From the NCBI GenBank assembly GCA_027577595.1, contig JANBRJ010000046.1, positions 1-64,000 on the forward strand: a stretch of 64,000 nt of DNA, read 5' to 3'. Origin of the DNA: Coemansia sp. RSA 487 (Eukaryota > Kickxellomycota > Kickxellomycetes > Kickxellales > Kickxellaceae). Below, piece after piece: positions 10,620-20,672 of the stretch; the first letter of the stretch is position 1; every line of letters starts with the position of its first letter. A program made the translations under genes and the position numbers. Under the pieces are notes generated by a model. The model was given only the letters and a program-made list of their open reading frames with translations, ran no database searches and was not told the origin of the DNA.

Positions 10620-13462
10620 ATGCAAGACCCAGCTATGGATCAAATAGCCCAAGTGCTAAAAAACTTCATTGAGTCTCAAAGTGCGCGCGACATAAGACAA
10701 GAAGAGCGCGACATAAGACAAGAAGAGCGCGACAGGAGGCAAGAAGAGCGTGATATAACTCTTCGGAACACTATAAGCAACCTTGTTCTGTCCCAAGAAG
10801 AGCGCGATAAGAGGCAGGAAGAGCGCGATAAGAAGCAAGAAGAGCGTGATAAGAGGCAAGAAGAACGTGATACAGAGCTTCGGAACTCTATAAGCAGCTT
10901 TGTTTGGCATCAAGAAGCGCGCGACAGGAGGCAAGAAGAACGCGACACAAAACACGAAGCAGAGTTTAATGAGCTCCGACAGACCAATCAGGAAATCCTA
11001 ACCAGCTTGAAAAACCTGAATACAGTGGTTCCTGCGGTTCCGCGCCAGGGCAGCTTCCACCACCTTCAGGTAAAGTGATTGATATTTCCTGCCCTTTTTG
11101 ACCAACGGTAATAGTATGTGTCATTGTGGCCAGGGCAAACTAAAATAATGCGTTGCTTCATCTCATATACACGCTGCATCTTGTAGGAATCCTCGTTTTC
11201 GCAGCCTGTTTATGAAACTCCAACGAAACGTGGGACTGGATTTACCCGTTCAGGTTCAGAATATGCTGAGCAACTCATAAGGCAAATCACAGGGCAGAGC
11301 ACAGGGCAGAGCACAGGGCAGAGCACAGGGCAGAGCACAGGGCAGAGCACAGGGCAGAGTATAGGTATGTGAGCACTTGAAATGGTATATGTAGTGGTTC
11401 CTTTTGCTTTTGCGTGGACCAATTCGCTTTATGTGCTGCTTTCCTTGCAAATACGGTCATCACATTCACTCATCAATGAGCATTTATTTGCTTCATCTAT
11501 TGAATAGACTCTACGCCACACAGTCTTCGAAATCAGACTGGTGGTACAGCAGCGGAGCGGTACAAGACTATTGGACGCCATATTGCCCCATATACTTTCA
11601 AGTCTGCGGATATATATCAGATTTTGGATCATTACAGGATTGCTTTGCCACAGCTTGGCTCATTGAATGACACCGAAAGCGAGATCAGCAAGATCCAGAG
11701 CAAATTTAGGGATCTATACTCAAAGTCAACTATATTGGAAGGCGATTATTATACCAATAACCAACCAAAGCCAATGATGACCGAGCGGCACGTTCAGAAT
11801 GCAGTGTACCTGCTACTTTTGAGTGTTTACGAGACTATCGCGACTCGCAATGACAAGCCGCGATTGAGGTGCTGCGACACGTCGGCTAGCCCATTAGACG
11901 ATGCAAACAAGCCTGATTTTGTGTTCGTCCCGGCAGATACAGACAACCCTGATTGGGAATCGGCCTGTGTGGCCATTGAACTAAAAGCGATCAACAGGGT
12001 CGGCGAAAGTGCTCTTCACGGACAGATCGGACACTACTTCAATCAGATGTGGAGGCTGCAGCCGCGAAAGTACTGTGTTGGACTGGTGTCGCACAAGGAT
12101 GAGCTGCACATATTGTTCAATACGCGCGATGCTATCACCCATGCGGTGGTAGGCAAGCTGCCGTTCGTAGACAGCGTAAGAAAGTGCATCTACAGAAGCA
12201 AGGAGAATGCACATATAACATTCAAGGAAGGAAACGGCGAATTGGTGGTGCGCACTTTGGCGATGCTATTTGACATGAGTTTGGAGCAGTGCGGCTTCCT
12301 TGTTCCGCAGCCAGGAGGCGTATATCGCCGGTTCGGCTTACTTGTGGAAAAGCCGAGCATAGATCAGGCCGAGGCGGTGCTAGCAGCTGTTGCTGGCAAC
12401 ACTCCAACCGCAAATTGTCTGATTAATTTGTCTATCGGCGGTTATCTCAGCGGTCGTGTGATGTTTCCAGTTGGAACAACGTCATGGGTCCACAAAGCCA
12501 GTGTTGATGTACACCCCGGAAAGAACAGTTTCCAAGGTAATGCCGTGGTCAAGATCCAATGGCGCCGCGGCTCGCGTTGGACTGAGAGTAGCGTGTATAG
12601 GGTGCTGCATGATATGAAAATCCCAAACGTTCCGCAGGTTATCTTTAGCGGCTGTATCGGGATGGGAACACTACGCATAGAAAGCAGATGTGATGTGCTG
12701 GTTTTGGAGCCATGCGGAGTTGGTATCATCCAATATGTTCAGCAGCTTGCCGCTGGACATGAAACTAATCACTGGATGCTGCTGGATGTCGCCTGCGGCT
12801 ATATTCACACATTGTATGCAGCCTGGTCAGGGACATCGTATAGGGTTCTGCACAGAGACATTTCATCAGGGAATCTCATGGTTTCTAAAAACCGTGCCCG
12901 TGTTATTGACTGGGAGTACGGCCTGCTATTCAATATCAACCGGAGAATGGAAGTAAACGCTGATCCTCTCACAGGTACTATGATATACGCGAGCATGGCG
13001 GTTTTGAGGAGTGTGGCCGTTCGCTCGCCGTTCGATGATATCGAGTCTCTTTTTTACGTGCTTGCGCATGCCATTGAGAATGCCTACAGCGACCACGGAA
13101 AAGGTGGAGGTAAAATCCAGGACAAAGCTGCACAAAGGCTTTGGGGTGGAAACCTATCGGCAGAAGAGCTGATCAACGAGAGGAAAGCTATATTCGGCTC
13201 CATCATAGAATATAAGAAACGTCTGGGTGACAAATGCCCACCCTCCTGGATTGTCTTGCTTGAATCCATGTACAATGCCCTTTCAATTGGCGCTCAGGTC
13301 ACGCTTTCAGATACTACCTTTGATATCGACTTTCATGAATGCATCCGGCGGCTGGTTAAAGCCCTCCAGCCATTTTTTCAAGAGCGCCAGTCGGCTTCTA
13401 AGCATTACACTGCACTATTGCGGTTTTGCAACACTATCAGCAAAAGGCCAGCAGCAGCTTGA
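10620..13462 (+). CDS. FunK1 fungal protein kinase with coiled-coil repeats and PD-(D/E)xK-like domain, three exons
   Basis: Exons 10620-11069, 11187-11364 and 11508-13462 join with frames conserved at both GT-AG introns (117 and 143 bases) to give 860 residues. Order: (1) residues 20-115, charged RQEERD-type repeats, surely coiled coil; (2) residues 184-208, six copies of a GQST tetrapeptide from a 12-base tandem repeat; (3) about 225-430, a restriction-endonuclease-like module with PD346 and E367-L-K369 (KPDFVFVP...VAIELKA); (4) about 480-840, a FunK1 kinase with HRD at 658-660 (HRDISSGNLM) and DWE at 677-679 where most kinases have DFG. FunK1 kinases are fungus-specific and expanded in some lineages; their substrates are unknown. 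The REase-plus-kinase pairing recalls the C-terminal modules of Crinkler/CR-type proteins. Codon use is more AT-rich than in the neighbours and gene density is low around it, so an accessory or horizontally moved gene is possible. No transposon ends are visible. Confidence 0.82.
10680..10960 (+). repeat. Degenerate tandem repeat encoding RQEERD units
   Basis: Within exon 1 of the FunK1 gene. Units of about 18-21 bases (AAGACAAGAAGAGCGCGACA and variants) recur in two blocks, 10680-10760 and 10796-10870, with a weaker third at 10912-10945. The blocks are separated by a longer repeat that encodes LRNTISNLV and LRNSISSFV, so there is a higher-order unit of roughly 125 bases (short repeats plus spacer) seen twice. 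All keep one frame. Confidence 0.8.
11289..11360 (+). repeat. Six tandem copies of a 12-base unit (ACAGGGCAGAGC)
   Basis: Six uninterrupted units; the last differs by one base. The array is in frame in exon 2 of the FunK1 gene, encoding repeated TGQS, and ends four bases before the 5' splice site at 11365. Because the unit is a multiple of three, copy-number changes would keep the frame. Confidence 0.93.
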
Positions 13463-14395
13463 TTTGTCCTAATTATAGCGGCGCACCAATGTTTTTTTTC
13501 CTTTTAATAAAGTGTTTCACAAGTCAGCCAAATGGTGCCAATACCAAAGACATCGGGCATCCTTCTATCATGTATTCATCGCCTGTACACAACAGACACA
13601 GTGCTTGTGTGCTTGGTCTATGATTTAGCTATAACGTTAGTTGGCTTTTTTTCCAATTTTGCTTGCACTATAATGTATTCACCACTGCGCATAAAAAAAC
13701 TCACTTTTAATAAAGTGGGAAACCAATGTTGTTTTACTTTCAATATATGGTAAACCTGTAACGTTTGTAGAAACAGCAAGTATGAAGTCTTTTATTGTTT
13801 TATAAAATAAAAGGAACTAGAGAGAAAGAACTAATATTTGCTTTAGACTTTCTATCGGTTTTCTTGGTCTTTGACTTTACGCAATAGCGATTGCGCTGTT
13901 TCCCATTGCTTGCAACTACGCTGCCTGCTGTGTTTTCGCTGAACCACGATCAAAAACAACACTTGCGACGCTTACACGCCAATCGGCTGCTTTGGCCACT
14001 GTGGTGCGGGTTCAAACACGGCTGATATACTATAAGCGGAAAAATTGGATCACTAGTTTTCTTGTGGCTGAAAAGAAGCTGACAAGCTGCTTGCAATTAA
14101 CCGTCGATCGGATCTTGTTTGCTAGTGATTCTATTGACTTTAACAATGCGAGCAAAAATTATATTGAAAAGTAAACATATACACTGACAATAAGAATGCG
14201 CTAGCTGGAGTTATTCGAAACCAGCATCAGCATCTACTTATTAGGCTGATGATTACATAGCGTCAAGGCACCATAATTGGCCTCCATTAAGGATTATGCA
14301 GTCTCTCGAGGTTGTCAGCAGAATATATTCCATTCTCAATCAGACTGCTCCCAGTATTATTTGTTGTTTGCTTCTATCCGGGCCGTAAGTGAAAA
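13463..14395. other. AT-rich intergenic stretch after the FunK1 gene
   Basis: About 930 bases with no supportable gene, AT-rich compared with the coding flanks. AATAAAG strings at 13505-13513 and around 13710 could serve 3' end formation. A GGGTTCAAACAC string near 14008 vaguely resembles a tRNA B box, but there is no matching A box or cloverleaf. Confidence 0.45.
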
Positions 14396-15556
14396 ATGTT
14401 GGGCCTTTCGTTGCGTAACCCGCTGCTGACACTGGAGCAGATCGGCGCATCACCGTCTGAAATTCGAGGCCTGCCAAAGGACCTAGAGGTTGATATGCGG
14501 ACATATGGCTGCCACCTTATAGAGGCTGCAGGGATTGTTCTGCGCGTGCCTCAGGTAGTAATGGCAAGCGCACAGATCCTATTTCAGCGTTTCTACTATT
14601 TGGCTTCGTTCCAAGACTTTTCTCTGCGAAGCACAGTTCTTGGCGCATTGTTCCTAGCATGCAAAGTGGAGGAAAACCCACAGTCCATCCGCAACATCAT
14701 CAACGTTGTCGATATTCTCGTCAAGCGAGATCGGGGGTACCCAGAGATCGTCACCGACGGCTACGACACCGAATACTACGAACGGAAAAACGAGATGGTC
14801 ATTGCCGAGTTACAGATCCTGCGAAGACTTGGATTCAATGTGCAGGTTGAGCTGCCATACGGGCTTTTGGTCAACTACTTGCGTAGCCTTGAATTGACCG
14901 AGCATCCTCGAGTGCCCCAGCTAGCGTGGAACTATTTGAACGATCTTTTGCGGACGCCAACGTACCTATGTTTCCAGCCGGAGACCATCGCTTGTGGCGT
15001 TATTTACTTGGCCGCATACGAATGTGATGTTCCGCTCCCGGACTCGCCGCCCTGGTGGTCCATCTTTGATGCTAACGGGGAGGACGTCATTCACGTCGCA
15101 AGGGCGACTATTGCGCTTTACTTGCGCAGGCCCAAACGAGTTGTTCCCTTGGACCGCGACGAGCTCGAGATGTATGTCGCTGGAACGCTCGCAGAATACA
15201 TTGTGACTGAGCGGAATGAGCGGTGGGAAAACGCAAGGGCAGAAATGGAAAACGTGGAATCTGATACACCCAATGAGTCCAAGGAACGAATGGATCCGCA
15301 GCCACACACCAATCAAACACATGGAGCACGCTTACAGCGTCAGCGTACCTCACCACCACCACCACCATTAAGATCGCAATCAAGTTCCAACTCAAGTTCC
15401 AGCTCCAGATCATACTCAGACTCAAGGCCGAGGAACGGTTCTAGACATGAACGAGTGCCGTCTCGATCGCCTCCAGTGGAACACAGCCGTCGAAACAGGC
15501 ACTCTCACTCTCGAAGAAGAGAATCCGATGAACATGGATACCGCCATCATCGTTAG
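14396..15556 (+). CDS. Cyclin L-type cyclin with RS-rich tail
   Basis: Cyclin L partners CDK11/CDK12-like kinases and works in transcription-coupled splicing. The 386-residue protein has a family-typical start (NPLLTLEQIGASPSEIRGLPKDLEVDMR), then two cyclin folds: about 30-160 (VMASAQILFQRFYYLASF, FLACKVEENPQSIRNIINV) and about 165-275 (RVPQLAWNYLNDLLRTPTYLCFQPETIACGVIYLAA). Residues from about 310 on are low-complexity: Pro-rich (TSPPPPPLR), then Ser/Arg/His-rich, the RS-like tail that sends cyclin L to nuclear speckles. No intron. It converges tail to tail with the PheRS gene with 106 bases between stops. The RS tail and the LTLEQIG start favour cyclin L over cyclin K or T. Confidence 0.88.
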   Translation: MLGLSLRNPLLTLEQIGASPSEIRGLPKDLEVDMRTYGCHLIEAAGIVLRVPQVVMASAQILFQRFYYLASFQDFSLRSTVLGALFLACKVEENPQSIRNIINVVDILVKRDRGYPEIVTDGYDTEYYERKNEMVIAELQILRRLGFNVQVELPYGLLVNYLRSLELTEHPRVPQLAWNYLNDLLRTPTYLCFQPETIACGVIYLAAYECDVPLPDSPPWWSIFDANGEDVIHVARATIALYLRRPKRVVPLDRDELEMYVAGTLAEYIVTERNERWENARAEMENVESDTPNESKERMDPQPHTNQTHGARLQRQRTSPPPPPLRSQSSSNSSSSSRSYSDSRPRNGSRHERVPSRSPPVEHSRRNRHSHSRRRESDEHGYRHHR

Positions 15557-15662
15557 CTCTAGCAACGAAAAAACCCTCCCCACATATGCCGAGTTTGTAT
15601 AGTGACTGTTTGTCAATTATCGTTGATGAAAAGTTAAAAAGAATAATGTCTTGCTTTTCTTT

Positions 15663-17222
15663 TTAGCGGAGAGTGACTCCAAGCTGGCGGACCATGCGGT
15701 CTCTTACTTTCTCTTGGATCTCATTAATCTCCTCGTTTGTGACGTTGCGGTCCATCGAGCAATAGTTGATGCGGTAGCAATGGCTTGTCTTTCCGGTCTT
15801 TGGATGCGTGAACGAGTCTATGAGCTTGACACCCTCAACCAAGTCGCCAGCAGTCTCGCGCACCAGATCCATCACGTCGTTTTCGTGGAATCCCCCCGTG
15901 CTCGGAAGCCAGAAGCTGACATCCTTTGTGCACGACGGGTGGCGTGAAAATGGCCTGAAGGTGTTGATCTGCCCTGGCAGAAACTGTTCGGTAAATCGCG
16001 GATCAGTGCTCCAGAACAAACGGATGTCTGGAATCCCGAAAAGAAGCATAGCAAGCCGTTCGAGTCCAAAGCCAAATGCCCAGCCGATGCGGTCCGACAT
16101 GCCGGCGTTGTCCAGGATCTCCTGTTTCATGACACCGCAGCCGCATATCTCGAGCCACTCGCCCTGGTAGAGCACCTCCATCTCCCAGCTTGGGCTGGTG
16201 AATGGGAAGTATGCATCGATCCACCGCACTGGGAATTCCGCGTCACCATTGGTGCTGCTGCTTGTTTGTCCGTCACTGGACTTCTTTGCTGCCATTGCCT
16301 TGGTGAGGATCTGGATAACCATACGGTTCATGCTCTGTTTCATGTGCTCTGCCACGAAAGCGACCTCGTCGACAGCATGCTCTGGTTGCTTTGGATTGCT
16401 GCTGCCGATTATTGTATTGTCCATGAGCTTGGCAACCCGGTTGCCTAGCCCTGCTTGCGACAGGTTTACATTCGACTCGCCTGTTTTGCCACCGCTGGGG
16501 CCCGCAGATTCCTTTTCTGCCGATGCCTCATGAATCATCTTTTGGATCTCTTTGCGCGAGAATGTGCAGACACCCTCCATTTGATGGAACACGGGGTAAT
16601 GGCTCGAGTCGATCTCGTCGCGCCTGTAGACATCAGCAGCAACAAGGAAGCGCTCATTTCCAGGCGCCTTGTCTCCGTTTTTGGCTTGCTTCAGCAGCCC
16701 AGCGTCCTTCTGAGTTCCTGCAACAAGAAGCTGGAGCTGGTGTGCGGATGTGTGCGTACGCAAAAGCGTACTCTCGTTGATATAATACGTATCGGTTTTT
16801 GATCTTCCTGGATGATCTTTGGAAAACCCAAGCGAGTCAAAGTTCTGGACTGTCGACACAACAGGGCTCAAGGCGTCATAGTGCGCAAAAGTGGGGAACT
16901 CTTTGAAGATTATGTCTTTGAGGATCGCAAGCGGGTGCGATGGATGGTGTAGCAGATTGCGTCCAGTTTTACTCAGTATTGCCTGTGTTGCGTTTGTCCA
17001 TTCATCTGCTGGATACGATGAGCCCATTGCACTTATCTCGGAAGGCTTTCCATTGTTGCTATTGCTGCTGCTGTTGCTGTACATCCTTTCACGACGCATA
17101 GTCAAAGTAATAGCTTGTTTATGTGGGCTTATTGTGCAAAAAACAGTTGATGCAGCCGATCCGAGCACAGGGCGCAACGGCGCCACCAAACTTATTCTTC
17201 TAATTCCAGCCAGCATTAGCAT
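15663..17222 (-). CDS. MSF1: Mitochondrial phenylalanyl-tRNA synthetase (FARS2/MSF1 type)
   Basis: A monomeric class II synthetase that charges mitochondrial tRNA-Phe. From the ATG at 17222 it has 519 residues, longer than human FARS2 (451). The start is not certain: 17216 is another ATG two codons on, and the upstream open frame lacks an ATG and looks like hydrophobic leader. The first 60 residues (LAGIRRISLVAPLRPVLGS) fit a mitochondrial presequence. The class II core includes HPLAILKDII, TDTYYINESTLLRTHTSAHQ (motif 2 region), YFPFTSPSWEMEV and GWAFGFGLERLAMLLFGIPDIRLFW (motif 3). The last 95 residues (FRPFSRHPSCTKDVSFWLP to the end) form the FDX-ACB anticodon-binding domain. A Ser/Asn-rich linker follows the presequence, and a Ser/Gly-rich insert near 340 (KKSSDGQTSSSTNGD) accounts for some extra length. 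Confidence 0.92.
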   Translation of the reverse strand: MLMLAGIRRISLVAPLRPVLGSAASTVFCTISPHKQAITLTMRRERMYSNSSSNSNNGKPSEISAMGSSYPADEWTNATQAILSKTGRNLLHHPSHPLAILKDIIFKEFPTFAHYDALSPVVSTVQNFDSLGFSKDHPGRSKTDTYYINESTLLRTHTSAHQLQLLVAGTQKDAGLLKQAKNGDKAPGNERFLVAADVYRRDEIDSSHYPVFHQMEGVCTFSRKEIQKMIHEASAEKESAGPSGGKTGESNVNLSQAGLGNRVAKLMDNTIIGSSNPKQPEHAVDEVAFVAEHMKQSMNRMVIQILTKAMAAKKSSDGQTSSSTNGDAEFPVRWIDAYFPFTSPSWEMEVLYQGEWLEICGCGVMKQEILDNAGMSDRIGWAFGFGLERLAMLLFGIPDIRLFWSTDPRFTEQFLPGQINTFRPFSRHPSCTKDVSFWLPSTGGFHENDVMDLVRETAGDLVEGVKLIDSFTHPKTGKTSHCYRINYCSMDRNVTNEEINEIQEKVRDRMVRQLGVTLR

Positions 17223-17723
17223 GAGCAAAAAGAAAACAACTAAAATAAATAGCGAAAATAGAACTTTGACAGACAAACACTTTTCCTCTTGCAAAAGCTT
17301 GTTGATAACAAGATAAAAAACGAGGATTATGATGATCTGCGTTAACAATTCATTGAATCAGATCCTGTTGCTGCGCAGCAACAGCCCATTTGATGGCTTT
17401 CTCACGCGAATGAATGAGGTTCTGTATTTGGGTGTGAGCACTAGCTTTTCTTTAAGGGCTATTTCTACGACACATTACTGTTATTGCTTTTTCCATCTCT
17501 TTTTTTTTTGCTTCGTTTCCCACTTGTTTTTAAAGTAACACACATTCAGCTACTCTGTTGTTATACTTTTCTTTTTTAGCTTCTTTCAGCTTTGCATTAT
17601 TCCCCGATTCTAGCATAATTCGTATTTGTTCTGTAGCTGTCAGAGGCCTGCGTTCGTCCTTCTAGTCCTGGTTGCGCATTTTGAGTATTGCGCTTATATT
17701 TTCTATCATTTCCATTCCTCCAA
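17223..17723. other. Divergent promoter region, PheRS and USP genes
   Basis: About 500 bases between head-to-head start codons. T-rich and CT-rich runs at 17480-17580 resemble other leaders in this window. No gene or clear motif otherwise. Confidence 0.4.
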
Positions 17724-19355
17724 ATGAGCACCTACTTGTTCACTGACAGGCCACGCAGTCTGGCGCTTGTGGCGTCAGTAAGCGTCGTGTCACTATTAGC
17801 CTTGGGATTTCTTGCGGCTAGCATGGGTGGTGACGGAAGCAAGTCGGATAAAAAGGCATCGAGGAAGCGAAAGAGCAACAAAAAACGTCCGCAAAAGGTC
17901 TTTATGCGTGGACTGTACAATCTTGGAAACACATGCTTTATGAACTCGACATTGCAGTCACTATCTTCGCTGGACAGTTTTAACGAATATATCGACAACT
18001 GTGTCGAATTCGTCAAGCACGACGGCCAGGCAGCCATCGATCCAGTTGATGCTGCAATAGTTATGCAACTAAAAAAGGCCATTTCACAGCTTGGTCCACA
18101 AAGCCATAAAGTTCCGGCACTTTCCCCGAGGGATCTTGTAAATAGCCTAAGTAGGCGTGTTCAGTGGGTATCCAGCAAAAACGAACAGGACGCGCATGAG
18201 CTGTTCCAGATGATATCGAGTACATTGAACGCCACACGGCGCGAGATGGATGCGTCGTTGTTTGATTCGGGCTTCCTCTCACGCAGCACGCCTATTGAAG
18301 GCTCTGTCTATTCTCCAAAAATTAACACCGCCGATAGCGCTCTCATACATGCTGAATGTGATGAGGATATTGCAAAAAAACCAGTGCTGTCTCCTTCTCG
18401 GCGTGGAAGCTCTGTTGCGTCGTTCCGAATGCCGCCGTTCTCCAACCCATTCCTCGGAATGACTGCCAGCCGCACAGCCTGCGTGAAATGTGGATACACA
18501 GCGGTAATCCGGCACTTTACGTTTGACAATCTGACGCTTACTCCGCCCATGACCAGACGAATGACGATCGAGGAATGTCTGTCGATTTATACAGTCATTA
18601 ACCAGCTACACGACTTCAAGTGCCGCAACTGCACGCTTTCAGCAACGCTTACGCACTTTAGGCAGACACTCGGACAACAGGAAACAGAGCTTGCAGATCT
18701 TGGTTCCAGCACTAGCTCCAAAAAGGCACAAAGGCTAAGGGCGTCGATAAAAACACTGCAGGCAAATAAGACCAGGCTAGAAAACGCACTTGCTGATAGC
18801 CCAGAAGACGATCTGAAGGGCATTGATTTGGTAAGCCCACCACCAGGCGTGTCGACAACCCAGATCATGATTGCACGCACGCCTAAGATCCTTGTACTTC
18901 ATCTCTCGCGCTCAATATTCTTGCCGTCTGGCGATACTGCAAAGAACCCCGTGCACGTAAGCGTCAAGCCTCTGCTCGACATTTCGCCATTCACAACGAC
19001 AGGACACATTAGCAAGAGCGCATCCAAGCCCATATCTGGATCCGAAGCATCAAGCAGCAATTACGGTACAGCGTCACTAGCCGAAGCAAAGCGCATGAAT
19101 TGTTTGTACCGCCTGTGTGCAATGGTTTTCCATACGGGCACGCACAACTCGGGCCACTTTTATGCCTATCGTCGTGTCTCCTTGAACAATAGCGATGAAG
19201 ATGGCAGCCATTCCACCACCGATCCTGCTCGAGACTCTTTTGAGGACGACGCCGCACAGTGGTTTATGATCTCGGACATTGAATCAAAGGAGGTGTCAGA
19301 AAGCACGGTTTTCAGCTCTGGCCATGCGTATCTACTCTTTTATGAGCGTGTATAA
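17724..19355 (+). CDS. Membrane-anchored ubiquitin-specific protease (USP30/Ubp16-like)
   Basis: A cysteine deubiquitinase of 543 residues. A hydrophobic segment at about 13-32 (LALVASVSVVSLLALGFLAA) right after a short N terminus, followed by a strongly basic stretch (KKASRKRKSNKKRPQK), predicts a signal anchor, as in USP30 and yeast Ubp16 of the mitochondrial outer membrane. The catalytic domain begins at GLYNLGNTCFMNSTLQSL with Cys71, has the QDAHELF box, a zinc-binding CxxC pair (CVKCGY and CRNC), and ends with His478 in NSGHFYAYRR and the GHAYLLFYER tail. The first ATG in frame, at 17724, was chosen. An insert of about 70 residues around 225-300 is low complexity. ER location (Ubp1-like) is the main alternative. 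Confidence 0.86.
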   Translation: MSTYLFTDRPRSLALVASVSVVSLLALGFLAASMGGDGSKSDKKASRKRKSNKKRPQKVFMRGLYNLGNTCFMNSTLQSLSSLDSFNEYIDNCVEFVKHDGQAAIDPVDAAIVMQLKKAISQLGPQSHKVPALSPRDLVNSLSRRVQWVSSKNEQDAHELFQMISSTLNATRREMDASLFDSGFLSRSTPIEGSVYSPKINTADSALIHAECDEDIAKKPVLSPSRRGSSVASFRMPPFSNPFLGMTASRTACVKCGYTAVIRHFTFDNLTLTPPMTRRMTIEECLSIYTVINQLHDFKCRNCTLSATLTHFRQTLGQQETELADLGSSTSSKKAQRLRASIKTLQANKTRLENALADSPEDDLKGIDLVSPPPGVSTTQIMIARTPKILVLHLSRSIFLPSGDTAKNPVHVSVKPLLDISPFTTTGHISKSASKPISGSEASSSNYGTASLAEAKRMNCLYRLCAMVFHTGTHNSGHFYAYRRVSLNNSDEDGSHSTTDPARDSFEDDAAQWFMISDIESKEVSESTVFSSGHAYLLFYERV

Positions 19356-19757
19356 GCGCTATCAATCAACCTGTATGCCACGTGCAGAATGATATACCAC
19401 TTCTCTACAAAGGGGATGCTCGTGGAAAACAATGCAAATTTGAACCACCTTGTGTATAATATTAACCGGCTCGGCTTCCGAGCCGGCTTCATCAATATTG
19501 CATACGTAAGAAGTAGTAGGGCTGAAATTCAAGAGGTGCAAAATGTGTTCGTCATTACTCAAATGGAGGGAGAGTATTTGCGACTGGCTTGCGTGTTCTC
19601 TTGCTTTGCTTTTTAATTCTTCGTTTTAGTTTATTTTCGTATTATTGATTTCAAATAAGCGGCAGTGGTGTTGACATCTAATCAGGTCCTTGTATTTATT
19701 CGTTGAAGTTCGAAACAGATATACACATTCACTCGACACAGGCTAACAAGACAAAAA
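19356..19757. other. Intergenic, promoter of proteasome alpha2
   Basis: About 400 bases, no gene supported. A short inverted repeat GGCTCGGCTTCCGAGCC lies near 19469-19485 and could fold as a small hairpin, possibly related to 3' end formation of the USP gene. An AT-rich stretch at 19620-19700 precedes the next start. Confidence 0.4.
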
Positions 19758-20492
19758 ATGGACCGCTACAGCTTTTCGCTCACCACATTTGCGCCAAATG
19801 GCAAGCTGCTGCAGATTGAGCATGCGTTGGCAGCAGTTGGGAATGGGTCGACCAGCGTCGGCATCAAGGCAGCCAACGGGGTTGTTATTGCGACGGAGAA
19901 GAAGACTGGCTCATCGCTTATTGACGTGTCGTCGCTGGAGCACATGGTGATGATATGCGACAGTATTGGCATGGTGTACTCGGGCATGGGCCCCGACTTC
20001 CGTGTTCTGGTGAGCAGTGCGCGCAAGGCAGCGCAGAAGTACAGGCGGATGTACATGGAGGACCCGCCGGTGCGCATCCTGGTGAAGGAGCTTGCTAGCA
20101 TCATGCAGGAGTTTACGCAGAGCGGCGGCGTGCGTCCGTTTGGCGTGTCGCTGCTGATTGCTGGCGTCGACGACCGGGGTCCGAACCTCTACCAGGTTGA
20201 TCCCTCGGGCTCGTACTTCCCCTGGAAGGCAACGGCTATCGGAAAGAACATGGTCAACTCAAAGACCTTCCTCGAAAAGAGATTCGACAGCGACATTGAC
20301 CTGGAGGACGCCGTGTACACTGCGATTCTGACGCTCAAGGAGGGCTTTGAGGGCCAGATGACCGAGCAGTCGATTGACGTGGGCGTCATCAGCACCATCC
20401 CCACCACGCAGGCCGACGGCGAACAAAAGGCGTCCAAGTTCCAGCGTTTGACGCCGGCAGAGATCAAGGACTACCTGTCGAACGTTGCCTAA
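19758..20492 (+). CDS. PRE8: 20S proteasome subunit alpha type 2
   Basis: Second subunit of the outer alpha ring of the 20S proteasome, which gates substrate entry and docks the 19S cap. 244 residues, close to the family (234-250). The alpha-type signature lies at the N terminus ([22 protein letters not shown]), followed by [33 protein letters not shown], the alpha2-typical [20 protein letters not shown] and [27 protein letters not shown]. The canonical IEYAL appears here as IEHAL, a mild change. About 10 extra residues near 225 ([18 protein letters not shown]) extend the C-terminal part. Single exon with a clear ATG in an AAAAAATGG context. Confidence 0.96.
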   Translation: MDRYSFSLTTFAPNGKLLQIEHALAAVGNGSTSVGIKAANGVVIATEKKTGSSLIDVSSLEHMVMICDSIGMVYSGMGPDFRVLVSSARKAAQKYRRMYMEDPPVRILVKELASIMQEFTQSGGVRPFGVSLLIAGVDDRGPNLYQVDPSGSYFPWKATAIGKNMVNSKTFLEKRFDSDIDLEDAVYTAILTLKEGFEGQMTEQSIDVGVISTIPTTQADGEQKASKFQRLTPAEIKDYLSNVA

Positions 20493-20672
20493 TCGAGCTG
20501 ATTTCTTTTTACCGCTTGTCTTGGTTGCTTTCTATCTCAATATTCGACATCTCTTTTTCTTTTCATAAACACTTGCAAAATATACTCTTGCTAAACTCAA
20601 CTAAAAATAGCTATCTATATCATTCTTTATAGCGGAGCAGAGCAAAGGATCGGCTATAGTGCAGCAAAAGCG

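Noticed and set aside
13990-14025. tRNA gene suggested by GGGTTCAAACAC
   Set aside because: The B-box match is partial and no A box, acceptor stem or cloverleaf can be built around it.
9556-14395. Transposon or viral insertion around the FunK1 gene
   Set aside because: No terminal repeats, target-site duplication, integrase, reverse transcriptase or transposase features were seen; only gene-internal tandem repeats are present.
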